From NCBI GenBank assembly GCA_016719055.1, contig JADKAW010000038.1, positions 310,001-374,000 of the forward strand: a stretch of DNA of 64,000 nucleotides. The letters run 5' to 3'. Below are positions 17,043 to 27,382 of this stretch, in pieces. This DNA is from Candidatus Rhodoferax mariagerensis. Lineage in GTDB: Bacteria > Pseudomonadota > Gammaproteobacteria > Burkholderiales > Burkholderiaceae_C. Position 1 is the first letter of the stretch; the number at the start of each line of letters is the position of its first letter. The translations under genes and the position numbers were made by a program. Below the pieces are notes generated by a model that saw only the letters and a list, made by a program, of their open reading frames with translations, did no database searches and was not told the origin of the DNA.

Positions 17043-17213
17043 TTGGATTCCGACAGCACCGAGTCTTGGCTCCATCACAAAAAAATTAGCAAGAGAACTC
17101 TAGAGTTCAAGGGAAAACCCTGAGATACTCAGCTCAGAAAAGTCAATTGCCGGTCGGGTTTAACCAGTTGTCTCCTCGGGTCCTTTCGAAACCTTCAGGT
17201 TCAGGGATCCCTT

Positions 17214-17245
17214 AAGGGTTGGTCGCAAGACCAACCCTTTTTTTT
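17214..17245 (+). terminator. Rho-independent terminator after phasin
   Basis: An 11-bp perfect stem (AAGGGTTGGTC / GACCAACCCTT) with a GCAA tetraloop is followed by a run of T. The T run overlaps the stop codon of the convergent patatin gene. Confidence 0.85.
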
Positions 17246-18158
17246 ACCTTGACTTGATTTGCAACAGATGACGCAGTTTTGGTAGCTGCATAACCATTGC
17301 CTGCCGACCAAGCGCGATCGCGTCAAGACGTGAAGCAAAGCTGGTTCCAGAGACGCTAGGCATGACCGGTCGCACCACCACATCAGCCCCTTTTAACTCA
17401 AAGGCATTGATACTTTTGCCCATGATGGCAAATGTTTGCATCAAAATTTGAAACGTGTCTTTGGCTTGATTGCCCTCTGGGTCGCTTGAAACATCAACGG
17501 CGATCACCAACTCAGCGCCCATTTGTTGCGCATAACCAACGGGCACAGGGGACACCAGCCCCCCATCAACATATTCACGGCCGGCAATGATCACAGGTTG
17601 AAAAATAGCCGGTACCGCACTTGACGCACGCACTGCGGTGGCGATGTCACCACGTCTGAACAGAACACCCTGGCCATTGTGAAGGTCTGTCGCGACGATC
17701 CCAAGTGTCAAGGAAAGGTCCTGAATTTGGCGAGCGTTGACCTGCACGCTGACAAATTTCGAAAGGGCTTCGCCTTTTAGAAGCCCAGGCTTAAAAAATG
17801 GCAATTGCCAATCAGAAAAAGACGCCTCATCCATCGACAAAGCAATCTTTTGCAACGCTTGACCGTTTTTGCCGCTCGCGTAGAGCGCGGCCACCATGCT
17901 ACCTGCTGAGGTTCCAGCAAGGATCTCTGGGAAAATTCCGGCTTCTTCCAAGGCCTGTATGACACCGATGTGCGCAAACCCGCGCGCGGCACCACCCCCA
18001 AGCGCTAGACCTAGCCTGGGCAGCCTTTTAACACTCGATTGGACGGTTTCTGCAGGAAGCGAGGTCGCGACTGGTGAAGGCGTATGGGCACACCCTATCG
18101 CCACAACCGCGATTAACCCAGCACAAATTGCCTGAGATAGACGTTTGAATTTTCCCAA
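17244..18158 (-). CDS. Patatin-like phospholipase, putative lipoprotein
   Basis: A 304-residue patatin-family lipid acyl hydrolase. A signal peptide with lipobox-like AIGC (cysteine near residue 23) suggests an envelope lipoprotein. The patatin core follows: oxyanion loop LGGGAARG, nucleophile motif GTSAG, and the catalytic Asp in VDGG, so the Ser-Asp dyad is intact. It resembles the RssA/NTE group. It is convergent with phasin; clpA lies immediately upstream on the same strand with 29 bases between. Confidence 0.85.
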   Translation of the reverse strand: MGKFKRLSQAICAGLIAVVAIGCAHTPSPVATSLPAETVQSSVKRLPRLGLALGGGAARGFAHIGVIQALEEAGIFPEILAGTSAGSMVAALYASGKNGQALQKIALSMDEASFSDWQLPFFKPGLLKGEALSKFVSVQVNARQIQDLSLTLGIVATDLHNGQGVLFRRGDIATAVRASSAVPAIFQPVIIAGREYVDGGLVSPVPVGYAQQMGAELVIAVDVSSDPEGNQAKDTFQILMQTFAIMGKSINAFELKGADVVVRPVMPSVSGTSFASRLDAIALGRQAMVMQLPKLRHLLQIKSR

Positions 18159-18187
18159 AGCTCCGACGCCAAAGATACGGCCAAGCG

Positions 18188-20511
18188 CTAACTCGTCGAC
18201 AGTTCCTGCGTTTCAGGCCGTGATTTACCCTCTTTTTTTGGTAGCGGCGTTATTTCCAGCAAAACATCCGTCTTGCTTTCATCCGTGTCATCCAAGTCAA
18301 CCTTCAGCCGTCCTCCATCCATCAGTCGTCCAAACAGTAACTCATCGGCCAGCGCACGACGAATGGTGTCCTGTATCAAACGTTGCATGGGACGCACCCA
18401 TTAACGGGTCAAAACCCTTCTTTGCCAAGTGCTTGCGCAGCTTATCGGTAAAAGTAACTTCAACTTTTTTATCCGCCAACTGCGCTTCCAGCTGCAACAG
18501 AAACTTGTCCACCACACGCAAGATGACATTTTCATCCAGCGCCTTGAAGCTCACGATGGCGTCCAGGCGATTGCGGAACTCGGGGGTAAACATGCGCTTG
18601 ATATCGGCCATTTCATCACCCGATTCACGCGGGTTGGTAAAACCGATACTGGCTTTGTTCATCGTTTCAGCACCAGCATTTGTGGTCATCACAATAATGA
18701 CGTTGCGAAAATCAGATTTTCGACCATTGTTGTCAGTCAACGTTCCGTGATCCATGACTTGAAGCAGCACATTGAAAATGGCCGGGTGCGCTTTTTCAAC
18801 CTCATCCAGCAACAACACACAATGTGGCTTTTTGGTAATGGCCTCAGTCAGCAATCCGCCTTGATCAAATCCCACGTAACCGGGCGGTGCACCAATCAGG
18901 CGGCTCACGGCATGCTGCTCCATGTACTCGCTCATGTCAAAACGAATCAGCTCAATGCCCATGATGTACGCCAACTGTTTGGCGGCCTCTGTTTTGCCCA
19001 CGCCGGTTGGGCCACTGAACAAAAAGGCACCAATGGGCTTGTCACCTTTGCCCAGACCAGAGCGCGCCATCTTGACGGAAGATGCAAGCATGTCCAAGGC
19101 CTTGTCTTGCCCAAAAACCACGTTTTTCAAGTCACGCTCCAAGGTCTTGAGCTTGCCTCGATCATCATTGGAAACGTTGGCAGGCGGGATACGGGCAATC
19201 TTGGCCACGATATCTTCCACTTCCGCCTTGGTGATGATTTTTTGCGCTTGGACGGCGGCAAAATTCGCTGCGCTGCACCCGCCTCGTCAATCACATCAAT
19301 CGCCTTGTCCGGCAAATGGCGATCATTGATGTATTTGGCACTCAGTTCCGCAGCGGCTTGCAACGCCGCCAACGCATACTTGACGCTGTGATGCTCTTCA
19401 AAACGAGACTTCAAGCCCTTGAGAATTTCGACCGTTTGCTCCACCGTCGGCTCGACCACATCAATTTTCTGGAATCGGCGCGACAAGGCCGCATCTTTTT
19501 CAAAAATGCCCCGGTACTCTGTAAAAGTCGTCGCACCGATGCACTTCAGTGCGCCCGAACTTAAAGCGGGCTTCAACAAGTTTGAGGCATCGAGTGTTCC
19601 GCCTGAAGCGGCGCCGGCACCAATGAGCGTATGGATTTCATCAATGAACAGTATGGTGTTGGGTTTGTCCTTCAGTGACTTCAAAACGGCTTTCAGGCGT
19701 TGTTCAAAATCACCCCGGTACTTGGTACCCGCCAGCAAGGCCCCCATGTCCAGCGAATAGACAACAGATTCCGCCAGAATTTCTGGCACGTCTTTTTGGG
19801 TGATTCGCCAAGCCAAGCCCTCGGCAATGGCTGTCTTGCCCACACCTGCCTCACCAACCAACAGCGGGTTGTTTTTGCGACGGCGGCACAAGATCTGAAT
19901 CACCCGCTCAACCTCGTACTCGCGCCCAATCAGCGGATCAATCTTGCCCTCCTTGGCCAATTGGTTCAAATTCTGGGTGTATTGCTCCAGCGGAGACGAC
20001 TTTTCGTTTTTCTCAGAGGCTGCTTCTTCAGACTCTGGGGGTGCCTCGCCAGACTTGGCTGGTTCTGGCGGATCGGTCTTTTTAATGCCGTGCGCAATGA
20101 AATTGACCACATCAAGCCTGGTCACGCCTTGTTGATGCAGGTAATAGACCGCGTGTGAATCTTTCTCGCCAAATATCGCCACCAGCACATTGGCGCCGGT
20201 GACTTCTTTTTTTCCACTGCCGGTAGACTGCACGTGCATGATGGCGCATGAATGACACGCTGGAACCCCAGCGTGGGCTGCGTGTCCACATCATCGGTAC
20301 CGGCCACCTGCGGCGTATTGTCCTTGATGAACGTCACCAATGATTTGCGCAAATCATCGATATTGGCCGAACACGCGCGGAGCACCTCCGCCGCGCTGGG
20401 GTTGTCAAGTAGCGCCAGCAAGAGGTGCTCGACGGTGATGGATTCATGGCGTTGTTGCCGCGCCTCAACAAACGCCATATGAAGACTGACTTCCAGTTCT
20501 TGGGCAATCAT
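18188..20511 (-). CDS. clpA: ATP-dependent Clp protease ATP-binding subunit ClpA (three frameshifts as read)
   Basis: ClpA unfolds proteins and feeds them to ClpP; ClpS steers it to N-degron substrates. The protein is spread over four reading frames: Clp_N (MIAQELEVSLHMAFVEA), first AAA domain with GEAGVGKTAIAEGL, second with SGPTGVGKTEAAKQL, and the ClpB_D2 end (PMQRLIQDTIRRAL). Breaks lie near 20235 (one base lost), 19246 (one A lost from an A run) and 18390 (two bases lost). Adding four bases restores 775 residues, close to the usual length, and every segment stays conserved. Sequencing error is therefore likelier than decay. clpS lies just upstream. Confidence 0.88.
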
Positions 20512-20592
20512 GGGGTTCCTTTAATAGCCTTGTTTCAAGGACTAAATGTAATCTGATTTGAAATCAGGACGAAGATGCAAGGATTGAGCCAC

Positions 20593-20959
20593 TCAGGAAT
20601 CCACCGGCTCGGAAACACACTGCAAGGGATGGCCTGCCTTATTGGCAGCGTCAAGCACCTGACTGACCTTGGTCGCAGCCACATCACGTGAATACACACC
20701 GCAAAACGCCCTTTCCGTCCAGATGGATTTTCAGCATGATTTGCGTTGCGGTTTCCAGGTCTTTGCCAAAAAACTCTTGGATGACGATCACAACAAATTC
20801 CATGGGTGTGTAGTCATCGTTGAGCATGATCACTTGGTGCATCTTGGGCGGCCGCGTTTTTTGGGTCCGACGCTCCAGCACGACCGTACCGTCCGAGTCG
20901 TTTTCGTAAGGTTTAGCCGGACGCTGCGGAATGTTAGTTGGGGGTTTTGTGCTCATCAA
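20593..20959 (-). CDS. clpS: ATP-dependent Clp protease adaptor ClpS (frameshifted as read)
   Basis: ClpS binds proteins with N-terminal Leu, Phe, Trp or Tyr and delivers them to ClpA. The N-terminal part has the substrate-pocket signature VIMLNDDYTPMEFVV. As read it runs out of frame after HLDGKGV. One surplus T near 20705 explains this: the next frame continues CGVYSRDVAATK and ends with a CVSEPV-type tail, giving about 121 residues. It sits upstream of clpA on the same strand, the standard arrangement. Confidence 0.88.
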
Positions 20960-21016
20960 ATGATTTTATCGGGCTCGCTTACCCGATGCCTTCGCAAATG
21001 AAATAGTGCTCTTTTA

Positions 21017-22030
21017 TCAAGATTCAAGCCCGGACATCTCGGCGGCTAGCCATTTGTCAACGCCAGCGGGATCGTGGTAGCTTCTGACCGTGGTAAAGGC
21101 AAGCTGGGCTTGGGGTAGTGGCGCTGCAACAGGTAAAGCCATTGTTTGAGACGCCCTGTTTGCTGAGGTTGGTCGAGGCGAGCGCACACCATTGCCAGAA
21201 TTGAGCGATCAATGGCAGCAACTGTTGCCAGCTCAAAGCGCAATCAGTCAGGTCATTTGTGCGGTACGTAACGCCCGTATCGCTCACATTGGCCGAGTGT
21301 CTAGCCACAATTTCCAGTGCCAAGGCCGGGTTTGCAAACCATACCGCGACCCAGCATCAAGGCATCACAACCAGATACCTTCTGGCACGCCAAGGCATCC
21401 GTGACCGTCCAGATTTCGCCGTTGGCAGCTACAGGAATGCGCACTGTCTGGCGGATATCGTTGACGCGGTCCCAGTGTGCAGGTACACGATAACCCTCAA
21501 TCTTGGTCCGTGCATGAACCACCAGTTCACCAGCGCCCCTGCCTCAATAGCAAGCGCACATTCTTCAGCGCGTGTATCATCATTGAAACCAAGGCGCATT
21601 TTGCCGATACCTTTTGATGTTGAGGCACAGCCCGGCGGACACTTGAAACGATCTTGAACAGCAGTTCTGGCTCATCGAGCAAAGCGGCACCACCCCGATG
21701 GCGATTGACAACACGCGACGGACAGCCAAAATTCAAATCAACACCATCCGGGCCCATGGCCGCCAGGCGGCCGGCATTTTCTGCCAAACAAGTGGGGTTC
21801 GAACCCAACAACTGAGGCCGCACCGGAACACCAGCTGCTGATTTGCCACCTTGCAGCAACTCAGGCACCAACCGCTCAAAGACCCGCTCGGGCAACAACG
21901 TGTCAGTAATGCGAATAAATTCGGAAACACAATGGTCAACCCCACCAACCCGAGTCAGAATGTCGCGCAGGGCAAAGTCAAGCAAACCCTCCATGGGAGC
22001 AAGAAGCAGGGTTATCTTCGGAGCATTCAT
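21017..22030 (-). CDS. dusC: tRNA-dihydrouridine synthase, DusC-like (about five frameshifts as read)
   Basis: Dus enzymes reduce uridine in tRNA with FMN; the DusC subgroup modifies U16. Recognisable blocks across several frames are LLLAPMEGLLDFALRD, VDLNFGCPSRVVNRHRGGAA, LVVHARTKIEGY, IPVAANGEIWT, DALMLGRGMVCKPGL and RLKQWLYLL. Shifts occur near 21603 (A lost), 21540 (G lost), 21325 (T gained), 21190 (A lost) and 21115 (C lost), mostly at short homopolymers. Correcting them gives about 338 residues. The ATG at 22030 (MNAPKITLL) fits the family. The density of shifts leaves true pseudogenisation possible. Confidence 0.75.
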
Positions 22031-22139
22031 TGGCCCCTGTATTGTGGCTTGATCACCCCATTGCAGAATGACCACCCGGGCAAAGATGCCCCGAGCCGGT
22101 GCCAACCAGCTGAAAACCCGAAAATAATTGGCTTGCGAG

Positions 22140-22684
22140 TCAGGTCAACCCTTTTTGCAACCTCGCAAAGGTCTTGCGAAATTTGGCCACCTTCGGGGCT
22201 GCGACGGCCAAGCAATAGCCTTGATGCGGATTGCGGGCAAAAAAGTCCTGGTGGTAGTTTTCAGCGCACCAGTAGTTCTGCATGGGCAGCACTTCCGTCA
22301 CGACAGGCTGGCTATAGGTGCCACTTGCTGCGAGTTCAGCAATAACTTCAAGCGCCACCGCTTTCTGGGCTGAGTCCGTGAAATATATGCCGCTACGGTA
22401 CTGCGTACCGCGATCATTGCCCTGGGCATTGAGCAGGGGGTCATGAATCACAAAAAAATCTCAAGAATCTCACGGGTGCTGATAGCGCTGGAGTCAAAAA
22501 TCAGTTTGACAACTTCGTTATGTCCGGTTTTCCCCGAGCAAACCTGCTCGTAGCTGGGGTTTTGCAGGAGCCCATTGCAATATCCTGACTCAACATCGAG
22601 CACGCCCTTTACGTTGACAAAAACGGCCTCGGTGCACCAAAAACAACCCGCGCCAAGACAAATCGTTTGATTTTCAGCAGTCAT
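22140..22684 (-). CDS. msrA: Peptide-methionine (S)-S-oxide reductase MsrA (frameshifted as read)
   Basis: MsrA repairs oxidised methionine. The catalytic motif GAGCFWCTEAVF is near the N-terminus. Later blocks GNDRGTQYRSGIYF and YHQDFF lie in a second frame. The break is in a T run near 22450: one added T joins EILEIFF to VIHDPLL and gives about 181 residues, the normal size. A homopolymer miscount is the simplest reading. Confidence 0.88.
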
Positions 22685-22724
22685 CTAAAAACCCTTTGAG
22701 ATCGGAAATTAACAACGGCACACC

Positions 22725-24019
22725 TCACATCATTCCCAGCCGCTTGGCCTGCTCGGTCAGTTCGCTGCGAAAGTCTGGATGTGCAATACCAATGAGCTCG
22801 CAGGCTCTTTGTTTGGCTGACTTGCCACGCAGTTGTGCCACCCCGAACTCTGTCACAACGTAATTGACGTCATTTTTGCCAGTGCTGACATGGGTGCCGG
22901 GTGACAGGACCGGCACGATACGTGAAATGCTGTCACCTTTTGCCGTGGAAGGCAAAACAATGAAAGCCTTGCCACCGTTCGAAATGTTGGCTGCCCGCAC
23001 AAAGTCCACCTGCCCACCGGTACCTGAGTAGGGCGTATGGGCCAGACTTTCAGAGCCACACTGCCCCAGCGAATCAATTTGCAAGGTGGCATTGATGGCG
23101 ACCAAGTTATTGTTTTGCCCGGCAAGGGCTGGCGTATTGGTGTAGTCGACCGGGTGAATTTCCAAAGCCGGATTGCGATCGATAAATTTGTAGAGTCGGC
23201 CCGAGCCCAAAGCGAAGGTGGCCACCATTTGCCGGGCAAGTAATTTTTCCGTCGGTTCGTCACCGCTCCACTCTCAAGCAGCGTCAGGATGCCGTCACCA
23301 ATCATTTCGGTGTGGATGCCCAGGTCATGCTTGGCTGTGAGTTGCATCACAACGGCGTCTGGAATGCCACCGTAGCCAATTTGCAAGGTTGATCCATCAT
23401 CAATCAGGTCAGCCACATATTTGCCAATGGCTTCCTGCACCGGACCAATTTTGGGTAGACCGACCTCCAGAACCGGATCAGTGCTTTCCACCAGGGCGGC
23501 AACCTTTGAAATATGCACATGGCAATTGCCAAAAGCAAAAGGGACATTCGGGTTCACTTCCAGAATCACCGCGCGCGCGCGCGCCACAGCTGCCATGGTG
23601 TAATCAGCGGCCAGGCTCAGTGAAAAATAACCGTGCTCATCCATGGGTGACGCCATGCTGAACACCACGTCAGACGGTAAGTGTCCGCGCTGAATCAGAC
23701 TGGGAAGCTCAGAAAAATAATTGGGAATGAAATCAATCCAGCCTTCCTTCCCACCAGCGCGGGTAGCCCCGCCGTAAAAAAAAGCGACAGGGCGCACATG
23801 GTTCACTGTTTGCGGGTCGATGTAGCCGAATTTGCGTATCGCCAAAATTTGACCCACCTTCACGTCATGAAAATCACGTCGTTGTTCAGACAGTGCTGCA
23901 AGCAGCGTGGGTGGCTCTCCGACGCCAGTAGGCACCACGATCATGTCACCATCTTTGACCAAACGAATCACATCGCAGGCCGCCATCCTTTTTTTTGCAT
24001 AAGCGCTTTGTTCTGACAT
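22725..24019 (-). CDS. Acetyl-CoA hydrolase/transferase family protein (frameshifted as read)
   Basis: A CoA-transferase or acyl-CoA hydrolase of the AcetylCoA_hydro family, related to 4-hydroxybutyrate CoA-transferase and succinyl-CoA:acetate CoA-transferase. Visible blocks are GDMIVVPTGVGEPPTLLAAL, QIGYGGIPDAVV, GIHTEMIGDGI and, in the second frame, TGGQVDFVRAANIS. The catalytic Glu is expected in the GIHTEM block. One A lost at 23225-23232 breaks the frame; restoring it gives 431 residues. AAGAGG precedes the ATG at 24019. The physiological substrate is uncertain. Confidence 0.83.
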
Positions 24020-24093
24020 AGATACCTCTTGGTCTACATTTTTTTGAGCCGAATTCGAGGCCAATCATACTGCCACAATCGGGTCGCTGGACA

Positions 24094-24140
24094 CTATCTT
24101 ATTTATAGCTATGTGCACATACCCAATAATGGCTAAAGAA
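24094..24140 (-). repeat. Dispersed repeat copy 4 (diverged)
   Basis: The minus strand reads TAGCCA, 11 bases, GTGCA, 3 bases, AGCTA; the spacing matches the family exactly although the left block has one change. It fills the gap between the flavoprotein stop and the CoA-transferase promoter region. Confidence 0.58.
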
Positions 24141-25397
24141 CTATTTTCCTTGTATGTATCGGACAACACCATGCCCGGCACTGGCCCCGCTGGCCAGACA
24201 CGCGGTCAGCAGATAGCCCCCGGTCGGGGCCTCCCAGTCAAGCATTTCACCGGCGCAGAAAACACCCGGCCAGGCGTTCAGCATTTGGTGTTGATTCATA
24301 GACTCAAACAACACTCCACCCGCACTGCTGATGGCTTCATCTAGCGGTCGGGCCGCAGCCAGCGTGATGGGCAGTGCCTTGATGGCGCGAGCGAGTTGCC
24401 CGCCGTCATGCAGTTGTTCAGTGGACAGGACCTCGTGCAGAATGGCCATTTTGATGCCATCCAGACGCAAGCGACTTTTCAGGTGACTTGACAGCGACCT
24501 GGAGCCACGTGGGTGCGTTACCTCTGCCAAAATCCGGTCAGCAGACAGATCGGGCAACAAATCCAGCAGAAAGCTTGCCTGTCCGTGCTTCAGGATGTCG
24601 TTGCGCAAAATACCTGAAGCGGCATATATCAGGCTTCCTTCAACCCCCGTCGCGGTTGCAACAAACTCGCCTTTGCGCTGAAAAGTCGCACCTGACAACG
24701 ACGTCAGTGAGACCGCCACAGACTTGAAAGGTTGACCAGCAAATCGACTGACAAAATGTTCGCTCCACCCGCCAAACCGATCAAACCCACAATTGGCCGG
24801 TAGCAGCGGCGCAACCCCTACTCCACGCGCTTGCAACCATGGCACCCAGGCACCATCTGACCCTAACTTGGCCCAACTGCCCCCGCCAAAAGCCATGACA
24901 ACAGCATCGGCGGTTGCTGACACCATCCCGGCTGGCGTGTCAAAGCTCAAGCCGATGCCGCGAACGGAGTCATTGACTTGACCCGTCCAACGATAACGCA
25001 TGAAAAACCTGACGGGTGGCCCGGACGCAGGATGGCGCAGCCGGTGCAACCAGGCCCGAAGCAGTGGTGCTGCCTTCATGTCCACTGGAAAGACACGCCC
25101 CGAACTCCCAATAAAGGTGTCAACCCCCAAAGAACTGGCCCAGGCACGAACGGCTTTCGCGCCAAATGTTTGAAAAATCACTGCTATTTCGGCACTTCGC
25201 TGACCATAGCGCGACACAAATAAGGCATCAGGCTCTGAATGTGTCAGATTGAGGCCGCCTTTTCCTGCAAGCAAAAACTTCCGACCCGCACTTGGCATAG
25301 CGTCGTATACCTCCACTTGAATACCGGCTTGTGACAAAACCTCTGCTGCCATCAGGCCAGCGGGGCCAGCGCCAATCACCATCACTTTTTGAATCAT
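24141..25397 (-). CDS. FAD-dependent oxidoreductase, TIGR03862/HI0933-like flavoprotein
   Basis: A 418-residue flavoprotein with an N-terminal dinucleotide-binding motif VIGAGPAGLMAAEVL and the family box GRKFLLAGKGGLNLTHSE (about residues 34-51). The C-terminal box is FCAGEMLDWEAPTGGYLL. This matches the HI0933/TIGR03862 group, whose reaction is unsettled; some relatives reduce bile-acid or aromatic compounds. The ATG at 25397 (MIQKVMVIGAG) puts the FAD motif at the correct distance; the start at 25433 adds a non-conserved tail. It is divergent from trxA. Confidence 0.85.
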   Translation of the reverse strand: MIQKVMVIGAGPAGLMAAEVLSQAGIQVEVYDAMPSAGRKFLLAGKGGLNLTHSEPDALFVSRYGQRSAEIAVIFQTFGAKAVRAWASSLGVDTFIGSSGRVFPVDMKAAPLLRAWLHRLRHPASGPPVRFFMRYRWTGQVNDSVRGIGLSFDTPAGMVSATADAVVMAFGGGSWAKLGSDGAWVPWLQARGVGVAPLLPANCGFDRFGGWSEHFVSRFAGQPFKSVAVSLTSLSGATFQRKGEFVATATGVEGSLIYAASGILRNDILKHGQASFLLDLLPDLSADRILAEVTHPRGSRSLSSHLKSRLRLDGIKMAILHEVLSTEQLHDGGQLARAIKALPITLAAARPLDEAISSAGGVLFESMNQHQMLNAWPGVFCAGEMLDWEAPTGGYLLTACLASGASAGHGVVRYIQGK

Positions 25398-25540
25398 CAC
25401 TTTTCCAGAAAAAAAGGCTGAACTGACAGCCAAGAGCCAGATGGCACAGTATCCGCGGCAACTCGTCGCATGTTAGGGTGAAGTTTCTGTCACAATTTCA
25501 ATGTTAAGCTTTCATCCAAAACATCAAACAGGAAAAAATC

Positions 25541-25873
25541 ATGGCCAGTGAATTGATCAAACATGTGTCAGATGCGTCTTTTGAAGGTGATGTCCTGCAA
25601 GCAGGCGTTCCCGTATTGGTTGACTACTGGGCAGAGTGGTGTGGTCCCTGCAAAATGATCGCCCCCATTCTGGACGAAGTGTCTGTCGATTACGAAGGAA
25701 AACTGCAAATTGCAAAAATGAATGTTGATGAAAACCGCGACATTCCTGCCAAGTTTGGCATTCGCGGCATCCCGACTCTCATGCTGTTTAAAAACGGTCA
25801 ATTGTCAGCAACCAAAGTGGGTGCCATGAGCAAAGCCCAGTTGACGGCCTTTATCGACCAGCAACTGGTCTGA
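25541..25873 (+). CDS. trxA: Thioredoxin 1
   Basis: A 110-residue thioredoxin with the redox-active WCGPCK (about residues 33-38), the cis-proline in GIRGIPTLMLF and a conserved C-terminal helix. It reduces cytosolic disulfides with NADPH via thioredoxin reductase. The AGGA of ACAGGAAAAA precedes the ATG. It lies just upstream of rho, as in E. coli. Confidence 0.97.
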   Translation: MASELIKHVSDASFEGDVLQAGVPVLVDYWAEWCGPCKMIAPILDEVSVDYEGKLQIAKMNVDENRDIPAKFGIRGIPTLMLFKNGQLSATKVGAMSKAQLTAFIDQQLV

Positions 25874-26070
25874 GTCGTTGACGCGGGGTTGGTGGCCTGC
25901 ACTCGCCCTTTTTTAAGGTCAGATATTTTCCTGTCATAATTCAATTGGCTCGTTGGCCCCCATCAAGGGTTTGCCAGAGTCCCCGGCAGAGGCTCCTGCG
26001 ACTTCACACCGACAAGTCCGGCCGCCACATCCTCCCCGCTTTCCAGTTTTCTTATTCACTGCGTCCATCC

Positions 26071-27333
26071 ATGCATTTAAACGAACTCAAGGCACTGCAC
26101 GTGTCAGAAGTCCTCAAGCAAGCCGAAGATCTTGAGATTGAAAACACCGGGCGCATGCGCAAACAGGAGCTGATGTTTGCCATCATCAAAAAGCGCGCCC
26201 GTGCTGGAGAGCAGATTTTTGCTGATGGTGTGCTTGAAATCCTGCCAGACGGATTTGGCTTTTTGCGCAGCCCGGACACCAGTTACACCGCCAGCACGGA
26301 CGACATCTACATCAGCCCGAGCCAGGTGCGTCGCTTTAATTTGCACACTGGCGACATGATCGAAGGTGAAGTTCGCACGCCCAAGGATGGCGAACGCTAC
26401 TTTGCCCTCAACAAACTCGAAAAAGTTAATGGCGGCGGCCCCGAAGAAAACAAACACAAGGTGATGTTTGAAAACCTCACGCCGCTATTCCCCAACAAAC
26501 AGATGCGGTTGGAGCGCGAGATCAAGAGTGATGAGAACATCACCGGGCGCATCATTGACATCATTGCACCCATTGGCAAAGGCCAGCGTGCCCTGCTGGT
26601 AGCGCCGCCCAAGAGCGGCAAAACGGTGATGATGCAGCATATCGCTCATGCCATTTCAGCCAACTATCCTGAAATTCACATGATGGTGCTGCTGGTGGAC
26701 GAGCGCCCTGAAGAAGTGACTGAAATGCAACGAACCGTCAAGGGTGAGGTGATAGCCTCCACCTTTGATGAACCGGCCGCCCGCCATGTGCATGTGGCAG
26801 AAATGGTGATTGAGCGTGCCAAGCGTTTGGTCGAGCTCAAAAAAGACGTTGTGATTTTGCTGGACTCGATCACCCGACTGGCACGCGCTTACAACAATGT
26901 CGTGCCCTCCAGCGGAAAAGTGCTGACCGGCGGCGTTGATGCCAATGCGTTACAGCGCCCCAAGCGCTTTCTAGGCGCTGCCCGCAACGTTGAAGAAGGC
27001 GGCTCACTGACCATTATTGCCACCGCTCTGATCGATACCGGTAGCCGCATGGACGAAGTGATCTTTGAAGAGTTCAAAGGCACTGGCAACAGCGAAATCC
27101 ATCTCGACCGCCGCCTGTACGAGAAGCGGGTGTTTCCGTCGATTCAACTGAACCGCAGCGGTACGCGGCGTGAAGAACTTCTGCTGCAACCCGAGATTTT
27201 GCAAAAGACCCGGATACTTCGACAGTTTTTGTACAACATGGACGAAATCGAATCGATGGAGATGGTGTTAAAGCAAATGCGTGCCACCAAGACCAACAGT
27301 GAGTTTTTCGACATGATGCGCCGCGGCGGCTGA
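26071..27333 (+). CDS. rho: Transcription termination factor Rho
   Basis: Rho is a hexameric RNA-dependent ATPase that ends transcription. The 420-residue protein has the N-terminal RNA-binding domain (GFGFLRSP near residue 70), Walker A APPKSGKTVMMQ, Walker B DVVILLDSITR with the R-loop region, and the Q-loop/secondary RNA site near SGKVLTGGVDANAL. The ATG at 26071 (MHLNELKALHVSE) fits the family; the earlier ORF start reads through the leader. The roughly 200-base leader after trxA may carry regulation, but I see no clear structure. Confidence 0.97.
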   Translation: MHLNELKALHVSEVLKQAEDLEIENTGRMRKQELMFAIIKKRARAGEQIFADGVLEILPDGFGFLRSPDTSYTASTDDIYISPSQVRRFNLHTGDMIEGEVRTPKDGERYFALNKLEKVNGGGPEENKHKVMFENLTPLFPNKQMRLEREIKSDENITGRIIDIIAPIGKGQRALLVAPPKSGKTVMMQHIAHAISANYPEIHMMVLLVDERPEEVTEMQRTVKGEVIASTFDEPAARHVHVAEMVIERAKRLVELKKDVVILLDSITRLARAYNNVVPSSGKVLTGGVDANALQRPKRFLGAARNVEEGGSLTIIATALIDTGSRMDEVIFEEFKGTGNSEIHLDRRLYEKRVFPSIQLNRSGTRREELLLQPEILQKTRILRQFLYNMDEIESMEMVLKQMRATKTNSEFFDMMRRGG

Positions 27334-27382
27334 TCAAGGCTGCTGGCACACCCTGGCATTTGTTAACAAGCGTGGTCTCCAG

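Noticed and set aside
23570..23586. Run of alternating CG in the CoA-transferase gene, a possible Z-DNA or slippage tract
   Set aside because: It encodes ordinary Ala-Arg codons in a conserved frame and needs no special explanation.
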